From: CAYPHA01 sp964410215
GTDB lineage: Bacteria; Calditrichota; Calditrichia; Calditrichales; CAYPHA01
Reading direction: 5' to 3'
DNA length: 64,000 nucleotides
Assembly: GCA_964410215.1 (NCBI GenBank)
Contig: CAYPHA010000006.1
Location: 1-64,000, forward strand
Shown: positions 51,925-61,637 of the stretch, piece by piece
Layout of the letters: each line of letters opens with the position of its first letter
Numbering within the stretch: the first letter of the stretch is position 1
Notes under the pieces: model-generated
Database searches by the model: none
The model's input: the letters and a program-made list of their open reading frames with translations, nothing else
What the model was told of the DNA's origin: nothing
Translations under genes and position numbers: made by a program

Positions 51925-52902
51925 ATGGGATTGAAGCGGATTCTGAGCGGAATGCGCCCGTCAGGACGGTTGCACCTTGGTAACTACGTTGGTGCGCTTG
52001 AAAACTGGATCAAACTTCAGGACGAATACGATAATTTTTTCTTTGTAGCAGACTGGCATGCCCTGACCACAAATCCCGCGGCGGCCTTTGAAGTCAGGGA
52101 AAATACATATCAGATGGTTATTGACTGGCTGAGTGCCGGGATTAATCCGGAAAATCCGATTTTTATACAGTCGCAGATTAAGCAACATGCGGAATTGCAT
52201 CTCATCTTTTCCATGCTGATTACAACGGCACGCCTCGAGCGCAATCCCACACTGAAAGAGCAGGTCCGTGACCTGAATACGGAGAATATGCTCTACGGTC
52301 ATCTGGGCTATCCGGTTCTGCAGGCCGCCGATATTCTGATTTATAAAGCAAACGTCGTTCCTGTAGGTGAAGACCAGGCGCCTCATGTTGAAATAACCCG
52401 TGAGATTGCCCGCAAGTTTAATCAGACCTATGGCGAGGTATTTCCCGAACCGGCTACGAAATTGACCACCTTTGCGCGGCTTCCCGGTCTGGACGGACGA
52501 AAAATGGGTAAATCAAATGATAATTATATACTTTTCTCGGATCCGGAAGAACAGATTTTTGCAAAAGTACGTATGGCGGTGACCGATCCGCAGAAAGTGC
52601 GCAAAAATGATCCCGGTCATCCGGATATCTGTAATGTATTTACATATCATAAAAAGTTTAATGAAGAAGAAGTACCGCAAATCCGAAAGGATTGTGAGAG
52701 CGGTGCACTGGGCTGTGTAGCCTGCAAAAAGAATTGTGCCGATAAAATTGCCCGCTATTTTGAACCGGTTCGGGAAAAACGACGCTATTATGAAGAACAT
52801 CCCGGTGAAGTCAGGGAGATTATCGATGCCGGGATCAAAAAGGCGACCGCGGTTGCACAACAGACGATGGACGATGTACACGAGGCAATGCACATGGGGT
52901 AG
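51925..52902 (+). CDS. trpS: Tryptophanyl-tRNA synthetase
   Basis: 325 residues. Class I fold with HIGH-like motif GRLHLGNYVGA and KMSKS-like GRKMGKSNDN. VPVGEDQAPHVEITREIARKFN is typical of TrpS. AAGGAGA lies before the ATG. It ends only two bases before scpA, and the following genes through rluB form a compact run. Confidence 0.95.
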   Translation: MGLKRILSGMRPSGRLHLGNYVGALENWIKLQDEYDNFFFVADWHALTTNPAAAFEVRENTYQMVIDWLSAGINPENPIFIQSQIKQHAELHLIFSMLITTARLERNPTLKEQVRDLNTENMLYGHLGYPVLQAADILIYKANVVPVGEDQAPHVEITREIARKFNQTYGEVFPEPATKLTTFARLPGLDGRKMGKSNDNYILFSDPEEQIFAKVRMAVTDPQKVRKNDPGHPDICNVFTYHKKFNEEEVPQIRKDCESGALGCVACKKNCADKIARYFEPVREKRRYYEEHPGEVREIIDAGIKKATAVAQQTMDDVHEAMHMG

Positions 52903-52904
52903 TT

Positions 52905-53630
52905 GTGCCATATAGAATTCAGCTTGATGTATTTGAGGGGCCGTTTGATCTGCTTCTGTTTCTGATAAAAAAAAATGAAGTGGATATATACGATATTCCC
53001 ATTTCGAAAATCACGAAGCAATTCCTGGATTATATCGAAGTCATGCAGGTATTGGATCTGGATATTGCCGGCGATTTTATTGAAATGGTTGCCATTCTTA
53101 TGAATATCAAAGCACGTATGCTGCTGCCGCGCGTTTCCGGTGAAGACGAGGATGAAATGGAAGATCCCCGGCTGGAACTGGTGGAACGTCTGCTCGAATA
53201 CAAGAAGTACAAAGTAGCATCCTATGATCTGGAAACCCTGGAGCATGATCACAGTCTGCTCTATTCGCGGAAATATTTCGGTTATATTGAACGCGATTCA
53301 GACGTTCCCGATGAAGTATACCTGGAAAAAGTGACCCTGTTTGATCTGATCATGGCATTCCGGGAGGCCATGGAGAATATGCCCAAGGTCTTCTATCATG
53401 AAGTCACCCGGATCGAGGTAAGCGTGGAAGAACAGACAGCAATGCTTATGAGCAGTCTTAATGCCGGGAAAATTGTCCTGTTCAGGGAATTGATGAAGAA
53501 GCTGCCGAGCAAAATTGCCGTTATTGTAACATTTATCGCGGTCCTGGAACTGGCGAAACGCGGCACGATTACGGTGAATCAATCCGATGTTGATGATGAT
53601 ATCCGTATTAAACTGAAACAAGCGGCCTAA
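52905..53630 (+). CDS. scpA: Segregation and condensation protein A
   Basis: 241 residues. Kleisin partner of Smc in chromosome organisation. LDVFEGPFDLLLFLIKKNEVDIYDIPISKIT is the hallmark N-terminal helix that binds Smc (only part is quoted as a motif). The C-terminal winged helix (about 160-240) follows. GTG start close to the trpS stop, then scpB 20 bases on. The pairing with scpB is standard. Confidence 0.92.
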   Translation: MPYRIQLDVFEGPFDLLLFLIKKNEVDIYDIPISKITKQFLDYIEVMQVLDLDIAGDFIEMVAILMNIKARMLLPRVSGEDEDEMEDPRLELVERLLEYKKYKVASYDLETLEHDHSLLYSRKYFGYIERDSDVPDEVYLEKVTLFDLIMAFREAMENMPKVFYHEVTRIEVSVEEQTAMLMSSLNAGKIVLFRELMKKLPSKIAVIVTFIAVLELAKRGTITVNQSDVDDDIRIKLKQAA

Positions 53631-53650
53631 CTATTATGAAATGATGACCT

Positions 53651-54316
53651 ATGGTACTTGATAATCTACAGATTGTTGAAGCACTTCTTTTTGCAAGTGA
53701 TGCCCCCCTGCCGGCCAGGAAGATACGTGATATCATGGATGACGTGTCTGTAGGAGACATTAAAAAGGCGATCGGGCAGATCAGGGAAAAGTATGATTCG
53801 ACCAACTCTCCGATGCAGATTATCGAAATTGCCGAAGGATACCAGATTGTCACCCGCAAGGAATATGCGAACTGGATCAGTAAGCTGTTCCAGTCGCGTA
53901 CCTCTCAACGGCTCAGTAAAAAAGCCCTGGAAACCCTGGCAATTATTGCTTATAAACAACCGATTACCAAACTCGAAATCGAAAATATACGTGGTGTGAA
54001 TGCGGATGCCGTTACGAGGACTTTGATTGAACGGAATCTGATAACCGTTGTAGGTCGCGAAAAAGCTCCAGGGAATCCCCTGTTATACGGAACGACCAAG
54101 TTCTTTATGGAATATTTCGGGCTTGCAGATTTATCACACCTGCCCAGGCTGAAAGAAATCGATGAATTGCTGAAAAATGATGAGCAATTTCTTGAAAGCA
54201 TTGACCAGGTTGCCCTCGAACAATTGCACCCCGAAGCGCTGGGAATCAGCAGTGCGGAGAAGGAAGAAAAACCGGAAATTCCGGATGGAGATGCTCCCGA
54301 TGATGCGTCTGAATAA
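53651..54316 (+). CDS. scpB: Segregation and condensation protein B
   Basis: 221 residues. Two winged-helix domains. The conserved KALETLAIIAYKQPITKLEI and RGVNADAVTRTLIERNLI stretches are present, and PLLYGTTKFFMEYFGL closes the fold. It dimerises and binds ScpA. The acidic C-terminal tail (PEIPDGDAPDDASE) is read over the start of the rluB-like gene by 17 bases. Confidence 0.93.
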   Translation: MVLDNLQIVEALLFASDAPLPARKIRDIMDDVSVGDIKKAIGQIREKYDSTNSPMQIIEIAEGYQIVTRKEYANWISKLFQSRTSQRLSKKALETLAIIAYKQPITKLEIENIRGVNADAVTRTLIERNLITVVGREKAPGNPLLYGTTKFFMEYFGLADLSHLPRLKEIDELLKNDEQFLESIDQVALEQLHPEALGISSAEKEEKPEIPDGDAPDDASE

Positions 54317-55022
54317 ATTTCTGGCCCAGGCCGGTGTCACATCCCGTAGAAAAAGCGATGACCTGATCATGGCCGGACAAGTCAGTGTGAACGGGAAAAC
54401 CGTTGACCGCATGGGTGTTGTCATCGATGAAGAAAATGATATCATCGAGTATAACGGAGAGCGGATTCAACTCAAAACAGAATTCATCTATGTGGTTCTG
54501 AATAAACCGGAAGAAGTGTTAAGTACCGTAAAAGATGAATACAAACGTCAGACCGTCGTCGGTCTGGTTTCCTTCCCCGAACGTATTTATCCCGTCGGAC
54601 GCCTGGATTATGATACCCGGGGTGTGCTGCTTCTGACCAATGACGGTCAAATGACCAATCGCCTGATTCATCCGCGTTATAAAATCCTGAAAGTGTATCG
54701 TGCTCTGATTGACGGCATTATTCGTCCGATCGATCTGCATCGCCTGCAACAGGGTGTCATGCTGGAAGGGCAGAAAACGCAACCCTGCAGGATAAAGGAA
54801 ATCAGAAAGATTGATAATCAGAGTTTCCTTGAAATTGAACTGAGGGAAGGGCGCAACCGGCAGATCCGCAAGATGTTCGAACTGTTCGGTTGCACGGTTG
54901 AAGAGCTGGAAAGAGTATCTTTTGCCGGTATTACTGCACGCGGACTAAAAGCGGGTGAATGGCGCTATCTCACGCAAGATGAAATTATAATGCTAAAAGA
55001 AGAGGTGGATTATGAGAATTGA
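54300..55022 (+). CDS. Ribosomal pseudouridine synthase, RsuA/RluB family
   Basis: About 240 residues. S4 domain (MMRLNKFLAQAGVTSRRKSD, about 1-60) followed by a catalytic domain with Asp in GRLDYDTRGVLLLTND and REGRNRQIRKMFELFG. Modifies 23S (RluB/E/F) or 16S (RsuA) rRNA. I chose the ATG at 54300 (GGAG at 54287-54290), which overlaps scpB. The scpAB-rluB order is common, favouring RluB. The end overlaps the next gene by eleven bases. Confidence 0.92.
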   Translation: MMRLNKFLAQAGVTSRRKSDDLIMAGQVSVNGKTVDRMGVVIDEENDIIEYNGERIQLKTEFIYVVLNKPEEVLSTVKDEYKRQTVVGLVSFPERIYPVGRLDYDTRGVLLLTNDGQMTNRLIHPRYKILKVYRALIDGIIRPIDLHRLQQGVMLEGQKTQPCRIKEIRKIDNQSFLEIELREGRNRQIRKMFELFGCTVEELERVSFAGITARGLKAGEWRYLTQDEIIMLKEEVDYEN

Positions 55023-56697
55023 GGGTCGCAGAGTTCTGGTTCTGGGGGGCTGGGGACTTGTGGGTATGGCAATCTGCAGGGGGCTCATTGAAAAGAAAGC
55101 CTCGGAAATCATTATTCTGTCTCTGGAAAAATGGCAGGCGGAAGAAGCGGTTCAGAAGCTTCAGGTTCTGGCGCCCAAAACCAAATTTATCCCTGTGTGG
55201 GGTAATATGTTCGTTCGTGACGCATTGAAAGATCTTAAGCGGACGGACATACTGGACAACCCGAAAAACCGGGAGATCCTGATCAATGATACGCTGAATG
55301 ACCTGACCGAGGATATTCTCAAACACGCCTTTCTATATCAGATTATATCCAAACACAAACCGGACATTGTTATCGATGTGGTCAATTCGGCGACGGCCCT
55401 GGCTTACCAGGATATCTTCCGCAGCGGCATCGAGGTCCGGAAGGCGCTCAAAGCGAATGATGATATCACAACTACGGTTGAGAAGCTGCTAATTACCCAG
55501 TATGTGCCTCAGCTTATCCGGCATATCCAGATCCTGTATGAAGCCATGAAACGGACGGAAACGAAAGTGTATGTAAAGGTGGGAACCAGTGGAACGGGTG
55601 GTATGGGACTGAATATTCCATATACCCACAGCGAGGAAAAACCTTCCCGTATCCTGTTGAGCAAATCTGCGATCGCCGGAGCGCAGTCGCTGCTTCTCTG
55701 GCTGATGGCCCGGACGCCGGATGCGCCGATCACGAAAGAAATTAAACCAACAGCCGCCATCGCCTGGAAGAAGATTGAATACGGCGAGATTAAAAAGCAT
55801 GGTAAACCGGTGCATTTATATGACTGCAGGCCGGAAAAACCGGTTCATCTCGAAGATAAGATAAACCTGATCATGGATAAGGGACCCTGGCAGGATTTGG
55901 GCGATACGCTTAAAAAGGCCTATATCGATACCGGTGAAAACGGCATCTTCAGCCTGGAAGAATTTACGGCAATAACATCCCGGGGACAGATGGAGTTTCT
56001 GACGCCAGAAGAAATAGCCAATAATGTGATCTATGAAATCATCGGCGGAAATACCGGGCATGATATTATCAATGCCCTGGATAATGCGACGATGGGACCC
56101 ACATACCGGGCCGGATATCTCAGGAGCAGCGCCCTTCAAAAGATGAAACGTTTGCAGAATATTCATAAATCCGACAGCGTCGCCTTCGAATTACTGGGGC
56201 CTCCGCGGCTCACTAAACTGATCTACGAAGCCTACCTTCTGAAACGCTGTAAGCATACCATGGAAGCGGTTATTAAATCAACGCCGGAGGAACTGGCCAC
56301 AGGTATTGAAAAGCTTATCCTGGGGGATCGCACCCTCCGTTCCGAAATTTTATCCATAGGAATACCGATTCTGTTGCGTGACGGCAAACGGTTGTTGCGC
56401 GGACCAGAAATGAAGATCCCGGCCTACAGGGGTAACAATGAGCTGAATGTCACGCCTGAACATATCGATAAATGGACATTCGAGGGCTGGATCGACCTGC
56501 GCGATAAAAATCTGGCAGTATGGATTGAACGGATGAGCAAAATTCTGGAGGAAATCGAATCAATACCCCTGGATGACACCAGCTCCAAGTATGATCGTGA
56601 CAGGGAATACTGGACAGAATCGGATGAAATTGAACCCGGTAAAATTGTCGGATGGCTCTTTCTCGGAGAGGAACAGGGAAGAAGAATGAAAGAATGA
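55012..56697 (+). CDS. Rossmann-fold (SDR-like) protein of unknown function
   Basis: 561 residues. The N-terminus has a clear NAD(P)-binding motif, VLVLGGWGLVGMAICRGL (about 8-25). A Lys-rich central part with VKVGTSGTGGMGLNIPY may be an extended nucleotide or substrate loop. The C-terminal half (about 330-560) is helical and not recognised. Possibly an epimerase or a reductase; nothing further can be said from sequence alone. It is coupled to rluB and cmk by overlaps, which suggests a housekeeping role in this lineage. Confidence 0.6.
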   Translation: MRIEGRRVLVLGGWGLVGMAICRGLIEKKASEIIILSLEKWQAEEAVQKLQVLAPKTKFIPVWGNMFVRDALKDLKRTDILDNPKNREILINDTLNDLTEDILKHAFLYQIISKHKPDIVIDVVNSATALAYQDIFRSGIEVRKALKANDDITTTVEKLLITQYVPQLIRHIQILYEAMKRTETKVYVKVGTSGTGGMGLNIPYTHSEEKPSRILLSKSAIAGAQSLLLWLMARTPDAPITKEIKPTAAIAWKKIEYGEIKKHGKPVHLYDCRPEKPVHLEDKINLIMDKGPWQDLGDTLKKAYIDTGENGIFSLEEFTAITSRGQMEFLTPEEIANNVIYEIIGGNTGHDIINALDNATMGPTYRAGYLRSSALQKMKRLQNIHKSDSVAFELLGPPRLTKLIYEAYLLKRCKHTMEAVIKSTPEELATGIEKLILGDRTLRSEILSIGIPILLRDGKRLLRGPEMKIPAYRGNNELNVTPEHIDKWTFEGWIDLRDKNLAVWIERMSKILEEIESIPLDDTSSKYDRDREYWTESDEIEPGKIVGWLFLGEEQGRRMKE

Positions 56698-57380
56698 TCA
56701 AAGGATTACAGATTGCCATCGATGGTCCGGCGGCATCCGGAAAAAGTACGACGGCCCGCCTTCTGGCAAAACGACTGGATTATATTTATATCGATACAGG
56801 TGCCATGTATCGCGCTGCCACTAAAGCGGTGCTCGATGCCCGGGCCGATCCGGAAGAGGAGCAGCAGACCGTGCAAATCGTGCGGGATTCGGATATCGGA
56901 ATTGCACGCATCGATAATGAACAACACACGTTCCTGAACAATAAGGATGTCACTTTGGACCTCCGTACACCGGCCATCGATCGGGCTATCAGTGCGGTTT
57001 CCGCTTATTCGGCGGTTCGCGATATAATGGTCGCTAAACAACGCGAACTGGCGGCAGAGGGCGGTATCGTAATGGACGGGCGCGATATCGGTTCGGTCGT
57101 TTTGCCCGGTGCTGATCTGAAAGTCTTTATGGTGGCCTCGCTGCGCACGCGGGCCGAACGGCGACTGGTCGATCTGAGAGCCAAAAATATCGCGGCCTCC
57201 ATTGAGGATGTTGAAAATGATATCCGTAGACGCGACAGGCTGGATTCCTCCCGGGGTGCTTCACCGCTGGTTAAGGCTGACGATGCCCGGGAGCTTGATA
57301 CGACAGGATTGTCTATTAATGAACAGGTTCAGATTGTTTATGGATGGGCCCGCGAACTGCTAACCAAATCTCATTCGTAA
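56694..57380 (+). CDS. cmk: Cytidylate kinase
   Basis: 228 residues. Phosphorylates CMP and dCMP. P-loop IDGPAASGKST (about 8-18), YIDTGAMYRAATKAVLD, VMDGRDIGSVVLPGADLKVF and RRDRLDSSRGASPLVKADDA match Cmk. I chose the ATG at 56694, which overlaps the previous stop. cmk upstream of rpsA is a widespread order. Confidence 0.95.
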   Translation: MIKGLQIAIDGPAASGKSTTARLLAKRLDYIYIDTGAMYRAATKAVLDARADPEEEQQTVQIVRDSDIGIARIDNEQHTFLNNKDVTLDLRTPAIDRAISAVSAYSAVRDIMVAKQRELAAEGGIVMDGRDIGSVVLPGADLKVFMVASLRTRAERRLVDLRAKNIAASIEDVENDIRRRDRLDSSRGASPLVKADDARELDTTGLSINEQVQIVYGWARELLTKSHS

Positions 57381-57484
57381 TTGCACCTTTTTAATGTTTA
57401 TCCGGCCTCAAAACCTTTAAAGGTTATAAATATTTGTAAGAAGTAGATAAATACCTTAAATTACTAAACTTTTTTATTTAAAGC

Positions 57485-57500
57485 GCTGCAATGGTGCAGC
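57485..57500 (+). promoter_or_regulatory. Leader hairpin before rpsA
   Basis: GCTGCA, four-base loop, TGCAGC: a six-pair perfect stem 34 bases before the rpsA ATG, in a 153-base gap. AAGGAGG follows at 57516-57522. rpsA is autogenously controlled through leader hairpins in other bacteria, so this may be part of such a site. Confidence 0.4.
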
Positions 57501-57533
57501 ATCATTAATTGACTGAAGGAGGAATCTTAACGT

Positions 57534-59774
57534 ATGTCTGATGAGATTAAAGAAACGACTAACGAGGCCACTGCTCCCGTAAACGAGGAGGTGGAAAAGG
57601 CCCCACCCGTAAAGGAAGAAAAGGAGCCCGCACCGCAGGAACCACAGCAGGAATCTGATATTGTGGTAAAGCTCGATGATTTAAAAGAAGATCAGGAGTA
57701 TCCGGAACAGGAAATGAATTTCCTGACCGATATGTATGACCGGACGATGAATCAGATCACCGAAGGTGAAATTGTCAACGGACGGATCCTGGATATCACT
57801 GATTCCGATGTCATCGTCGATATCGGTTTCAAGTCGGAAGGCGTGATCCCCAAAGAAGAATTCGTCAAGATCGATGACCTGAAGGTCGGGGATGAGATCG
57901 AAGTCTTCCTGGAAACCCTGGAGAGCCGCGACGGACAGTTGATGCTTTCCCGTAAACGTGCCGATTTTATCCGCATCTGGGAAAGACTGGTTGAACAGTA
58001 TGAAAATGACGAAATCATCGAAGGAACGATCTCGCGGCGTATTAAAGGCGGTATGGTTGTGAATCTGATGGGTGTGGATGCTTTCCTGCCCGGTTCGCAA
58101 ATTGATGTTAAACCCATACGTGATTTTGATTCCTACCTCAACAGAACGATGAAGTTTAAAATTGTTAAAGTCAACCATGCCCGTAAAAATATCGTGGTTT
58201 CATCACGCGTCCTCATCGAAAAAGAAATGGAAAGCCAGCGTTCTGAAATACTCAGTACCCTCGAAAAAGGCCAGAAACGTGTCGGTACAGTTAAGAATAT
58301 TACCGATTTCGGTGTCTTTATTGATCTGGGCGGTGTCGATGGATTGCTGCATATCACCGACCTTAGCTGGGGACGGGTTAACCATCCGTCAGAACTGGTT
58401 AAACTGGACCAGCAGCTTGAAGTGATGATTCTTGATTTTAACGAAAGTAAAGACCGTATCTCACTGGGTCTCAAACAGCTACAGCCCCATCCGTGGGAAA
58501 ATGTCGAGAAGAAATATCCCGTCGGTGGCATGGTCAAAGGCAAAGTGGTCAGTATTACGGATTACGGTGCTTTTATTGAGCTGGAAAAAGGTATCGAAGG
58601 ACTTATACATATTTCCGAAATGTCCTGGTCACAGCATATTAAACATCCAAGTCAATTGCTCTCCGTAGGCCAGGAAATCGAAGCAATTGTCCTGAATATC
58701 GAACCTAATGAAAAGAAAATTTCACTCGGCCTTAAACAGCTCGAACCGGATCCCTGGGAAAATGTGGAAGATAAATACCCTGTAGGCTCGGTTCATAAAG
58801 GCGTTGTCCGTAATATTACTCAATTCGGTGCCTTCGTGGAGTTGGAAGAGGGGATAGACGGGCTGGTGCATATATCTGATCTTTCATGGACGAAAAAGGT
58901 CCGACATCCCAGCGAAATCGTGAAAAAAGGCGATGAAATCGAAGTCGTTGTCCTCGGTATTAACCGCGAAGAACGCCGGATAGCACTGGGACATAAACAG
59001 ATTGAGTCCAATCCCTGGGATGCTTTCGAAGAGCAGTATCAAATCAGTACGGAAACTTCCGGCAAGATTAACCGCTTTATCGAAAAAGGCGTTATCGTGA
59101 CCCTGCCTATGGGTGTGGATGGCTTTGTGCCCAATCAGCACCTCGGGTTGCCAAAGGGTAAGAAACCTTCCGATGTTTACCAGACCGGTGAAGAATTACC
59201 GGCCAAAGTGATTGAATTCGATAAGGAAAATAAGAAAATCGTTCTCTCCGTATCCGCTTTCTTCAAGGAGAAAGAACGGGCGGAGTGGGAAGATTACCTG
59301 ACCACGCACGGTATCGAAAAAACCACGATGGAAGAAGTGGTTCGGACGCAGGATGATGAAAAAGCCCCGGCTGCAGACAAAAAAGAAAAACCGGCCAGGG
59401 TAAAAACAGAAGAAAAAGAGGAAAAAGCGTCTACCGGAGAACAAGCGGAAACGAAAGCTGAAGTGGAAAAAGAAGAGAAAACGGAAGCGAAATCGGATAC
59501 AGCAGAACCGGCTGCGAAAGAGGAAGAGAAGAAGGAAGTGGAACCGGAACCGGAAGCTGAAGAAAAAACGAAAGAACCGGAAGCGGAAAAAGAATCAGAA
59601 GAAGTTACTGAACCGGAAACTGAAAAAGAATCGGAAGAAACTACCGAACCGGAACCGAAAGCTGAGGAAAAGACGGCAGAAACGGAAGCTGAAAAAGAGT
59701 CTGAAGACGTTGCTGAAAAGGAAACGAAGAAGACAACTGCAAAAAAAGCTAAAAAAGAAGATGACGCTGAATAA
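57534..59774 (+). CDS. rpsA: 30S ribosomal protein S1 with a long acidic C-terminal tail
   Basis: 746 residues. Six S1 RNA-binding repeats, each with a G-x-V-x-x-I-x-D-F/Y-G-x-F core: about residues 78-150, 165-235, 250-320, 335-405, 420-490 and 505-575. S1 brings mRNA to the 30S subunit. The last 150 residues are almost entirely Glu, Lys, Ala, Thr and Pro, with imperfect repeats such as PEAEKESEEVTEPE and TEKESEETTEPE. Most S1 proteins end after the sixth domain. A good RBS (AAGGAGG) precedes the ATG. Confidence 0.95.
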   Translation: MSDEIKETTNEATAPVNEEVEKAPPVKEEKEPAPQEPQQESDIVVKLDDLKEDQEYPEQEMNFLTDMYDRTMNQITEGEIVNGRILDITDSDVIVDIGFKSEGVIPKEEFVKIDDLKVGDEIEVFLETLESRDGQLMLSRKRADFIRIWERLVEQYENDEIIEGTISRRIKGGMVVNLMGVDAFLPGSQIDVKPIRDFDSYLNRTMKFKIVKVNHARKNIVVSSRVLIEKEMESQRSEILSTLEKGQKRVGTVKNITDFGVFIDLGGVDGLLHITDLSWGRVNHPSELVKLDQQLEVMILDFNESKDRISLGLKQLQPHPWENVEKKYPVGGMVKGKVVSITDYGAFIELEKGIEGLIHISEMSWSQHIKHPSQLLSVGQEIEAIVLNIEPNEKKISLGLKQLEPDPWENVEDKYPVGSVHKGVVRNITQFGAFVELEEGIDGLVHISDLSWTKKVRHPSEIVKKGDEIEVVVLGINREERRIALGHKQIESNPWDAFEEQYQISTETSGKINRFIEKGVIVTLPMGVDGFVPNQHLGLPKGKKPSDVYQTGEELPAKVIEFDKENKKIVLSVSAFFKEKERAEWEDYLTTHGIEKTTMEEVVRTQDDEKAPAADKKEKPARVKTEEKEEKASTGEQAETKAEVEKEEKTEAKSDTAEPAAKEEEKKEVEPEPEAEEKTKEPEAEKESEEVTEPETEKESEETTEPEPKAEEKTAETEAEKESEDVAEKETKKTTAKKAKKEDDAE

Positions 59775-59792
59775 TTAAATCTTTTTCAAAGC

Positions 59793-59827
59793 AAAGGCTG
59801 CCTGTGCAAACAGAGCAGCCTTTTTTT
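59793..59827 (+). terminator. Rho-independent terminator after rpsA
   Basis: AAAGGCTGC, 13-base loop, GCAGCCTTT, then a run of T. It starts 19 bases past the rpsA stop. Confidence 0.9.
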
Positions 59828-59940
59828 GTATCCGGTGAGCGGATTTTAATCATTACTTTACTTCTTATCAAAAAAAAACTATTTTGTCTTAAAATCAATC
59901 CGATACATTAGATAAATGGCATATTTACAAGGCCCTATCC

Positions 59941-60954
59941 ATGTTTCGTTTTTTTAAACGCATTTTTACCAATCTGGGAATCGACCTCGGGACGGCCAAT
60001 ACCATTGTCTATGTCAATGATAAAGGTTTTATGGTCAATGAACCCTCGGTTATCGCATATAAACAACCCGCTGAGGTGATCGCTCTTGGATATGAAGCAA
60101 AGGAAATGCTTGGAAAAACCCACAAAGGGATAAAAGTGATCCGGCCCATGGCCAACGGGGTTATTGCCGATTTTATCGCCGGTGAGGAAATGATAAAGGG
60201 ATTTATCAGGAGGTCTCAGATTCCCCGCTTCCTGATCAACAGCATCATTATCGGTGTACCTTCGGGTATTACGTCGGTTGAAAAACGAGCCGTTGTTGAA
60301 AGCGCCCAGGCAGCAGGCGCCCGGAAGGTCTTTCTGATCAATGAGCCGATGGCCGCCGCAATCGGCCTGGGTCTGGATGTGCTTGGTGCGGATCCCTGTA
60401 TGATCGTCGATATCGGAGGCGGGACCACGGATATTGCCGTGATTAACTATGGTGGAATCGTGATCGATAACACCATCCGCATTGCCGGGGATGAAATGAA
60501 CGAGGCCATCATTCGTTATTTCAAGAACACGTTCCATCTACGGATCGGTGAAAAAACAGCGGAACGGATTAAAATCGAATTTGGAATCGCCTATGACGGG
60601 GTGCCGGAAGAAATGTTTCCGCTTAAAGGGCTGGATTCACAAACGGGTATACCGCGTGAGATGCTTATTTCCAACCGGATCTTTCCTAAAGCACTGGGTG
60701 ATATCATCAAAATTATCACGAACGCTATTTTAACAACACTGGACCAGTTGCCACCGGAACTGGCCGGGGATCTGATCGATCGCGGCATCATCCTGACGGG
60801 TGGGGGCGCTCTGTTGAAGGGATTGGATGACCATATCCGCGACCTTATTAATATTCCCGTAAGCCGTCCCGAGAATGCCCTCTATTGCGTTGCCGAAGGA
60901 ACCCGCCGCGTTCTTGAAAATCCTGAATACTATAAACCCGTACTTTTTGGTTAA
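59941..60954 (+). CDS. mreB: Rod-shape-determining protein MreB
   Basis: 337 residues. Actin-like; forms filaments that guide cell-wall synthesis. IDLGTANTIVYV (phosphate 1), VPSGITSVEKRAVVESAQAAGA, NEPMAAAIGLGLDV and VDIGGGTTDIAVI (phosphate 2), and ILTGGGALLKGLDDHI. An N-terminal amphipathic FRFFKRIF could bind the membrane. Rod shape is thus expected. The stop overlaps the stop of the convergent NUDIX gene by four bases. No mreC or mreD follows. Confidence 0.95.
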   Translation: MFRFFKRIFTNLGIDLGTANTIVYVNDKGFMVNEPSVIAYKQPAEVIALGYEAKEMLGKTHKGIKVIRPMANGVIADFIAGEEMIKGFIRRSQIPRFLINSIIIGVPSGITSVEKRAVVESAQAAGARKVFLINEPMAAAIGLGLDVLGADPCMIVDIGGGTTDIAVINYGGIVIDNTIRIAGDEMNEAIIRYFKNTFHLRIGEKTAERIKIEFGIAYDGVPEEMFPLKGLDSQTGIPREMLISNRIFPKALGDIIKIITNAILTTLDQLPPELAGDLIDRGIILTGGGALLKGLDDHIRDLINIPVSRPENALYCVAEGTRRVLENPEYYKPVLFG

Positions 60955-61529
60955 TCCTTTGAGCCCTTCCAAAGAAGAAAATGCTGCAGACACATCACGG
61001 TCTTCGCATCGGTATAGACACCGTTTCGCAGATTCCGGAAAGCCTCTTCCCTCGGTATGACACGTACTTCGATGTCCTCATGTTCATGATCAAGGCCGCC
61101 TCCGGGATGCTTTCTGTCGGTGCTCTGACAGTAGGCGGTATAAAGATGAATGCGTTCTGTCGAGGCCCCCGGACTGACAAAATACGTGCCCAGGTAATCA
61201 AACCGGTCGATCTCATAACCCGCTTCCTCGATGCATTCCCTTCTGGCACAATCCAGGGGCGCATCCTCATCGAGAATACCGGCCACAACTTCATCGATCC
61301 ATCCCTCTCCTCCGGTTTCATAAACGGCAAAACGGAATTGCCGCACCAGAACAAATTGATCCGTATCCTCCAGATAAATTAATACCGCAACGGCTTCACC
61401 CCGCTCGAAGTTCAGCCTGCGAACCGTTTCGCTCCAGTCACCTGAAAATGTCTGATGCCGGAGGTGAATTTCATCGACCTTGAAAAAATCATCCAATAAC
61501 CGCTTCCTTTTCACTATGTTTACATCCAT
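60951..61529 (-). CDS. NUDIX hydrolase, NudF/NudK (ADP-ribose or GDP-mannose) type
   Basis: About 192 residues. The Nudix box is GILDEDAPLDCARRECIEEAGYEI, complete in its REx2EE residues. VAVLIYLEDTDQFVLVRQFRFAVYE precedes it, as in the ADP-sugar pyrophosphatase group. I chose the minus-strand ATG at 61529 because AAAAGGGG lies just before it; an earlier ATG at 61580 has no binding site. Cleaves ADP-ribose or a similar nucleoside diphosphate sugar. The exact substrate is open. Confidence 0.9.
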   Translation of the reverse strand: MDVNIVKRKRLLDDFFKVDEIHLRHQTFSGDWSETVRRLNFERGEAVAVLIYLEDTDQFVLVRQFRFAVYETGGEGWIDEVVAGILDEDAPLDCARRECIEEAGYEIDRFDYLGTYFVSPGASTERIHLYTAYCQSTDRKHPGGGLDHEHEDIEVRVIPREEAFRNLRNGVYTDAKTVMCLQHFLLWKGSKD

Positions 61530-61637
61530 CGGAACCCCTTTTATGCTTTTTGACGGATTGCTTTCAATCCGGGTGAACAACAGCGCAGTTTGAGAATTCA
61601 GAAATTACAAGACACACAGAATAAGTCAAAGAATCTT

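Noticed and set aside
59448..59770. Repeated GAA/AAA-rich DNA in the rpsA tail as a separate tandem repeat locus
   Set aside because: The periodicity follows the coding frame of the low-complexity tail, so it is part of the gene.
60951..60954. Four-base overlap of the mreB and NUDIX stop codons
   Set aside because: A simple consequence of TTAA being read as a stop on both strands; no regulatory meaning needed.
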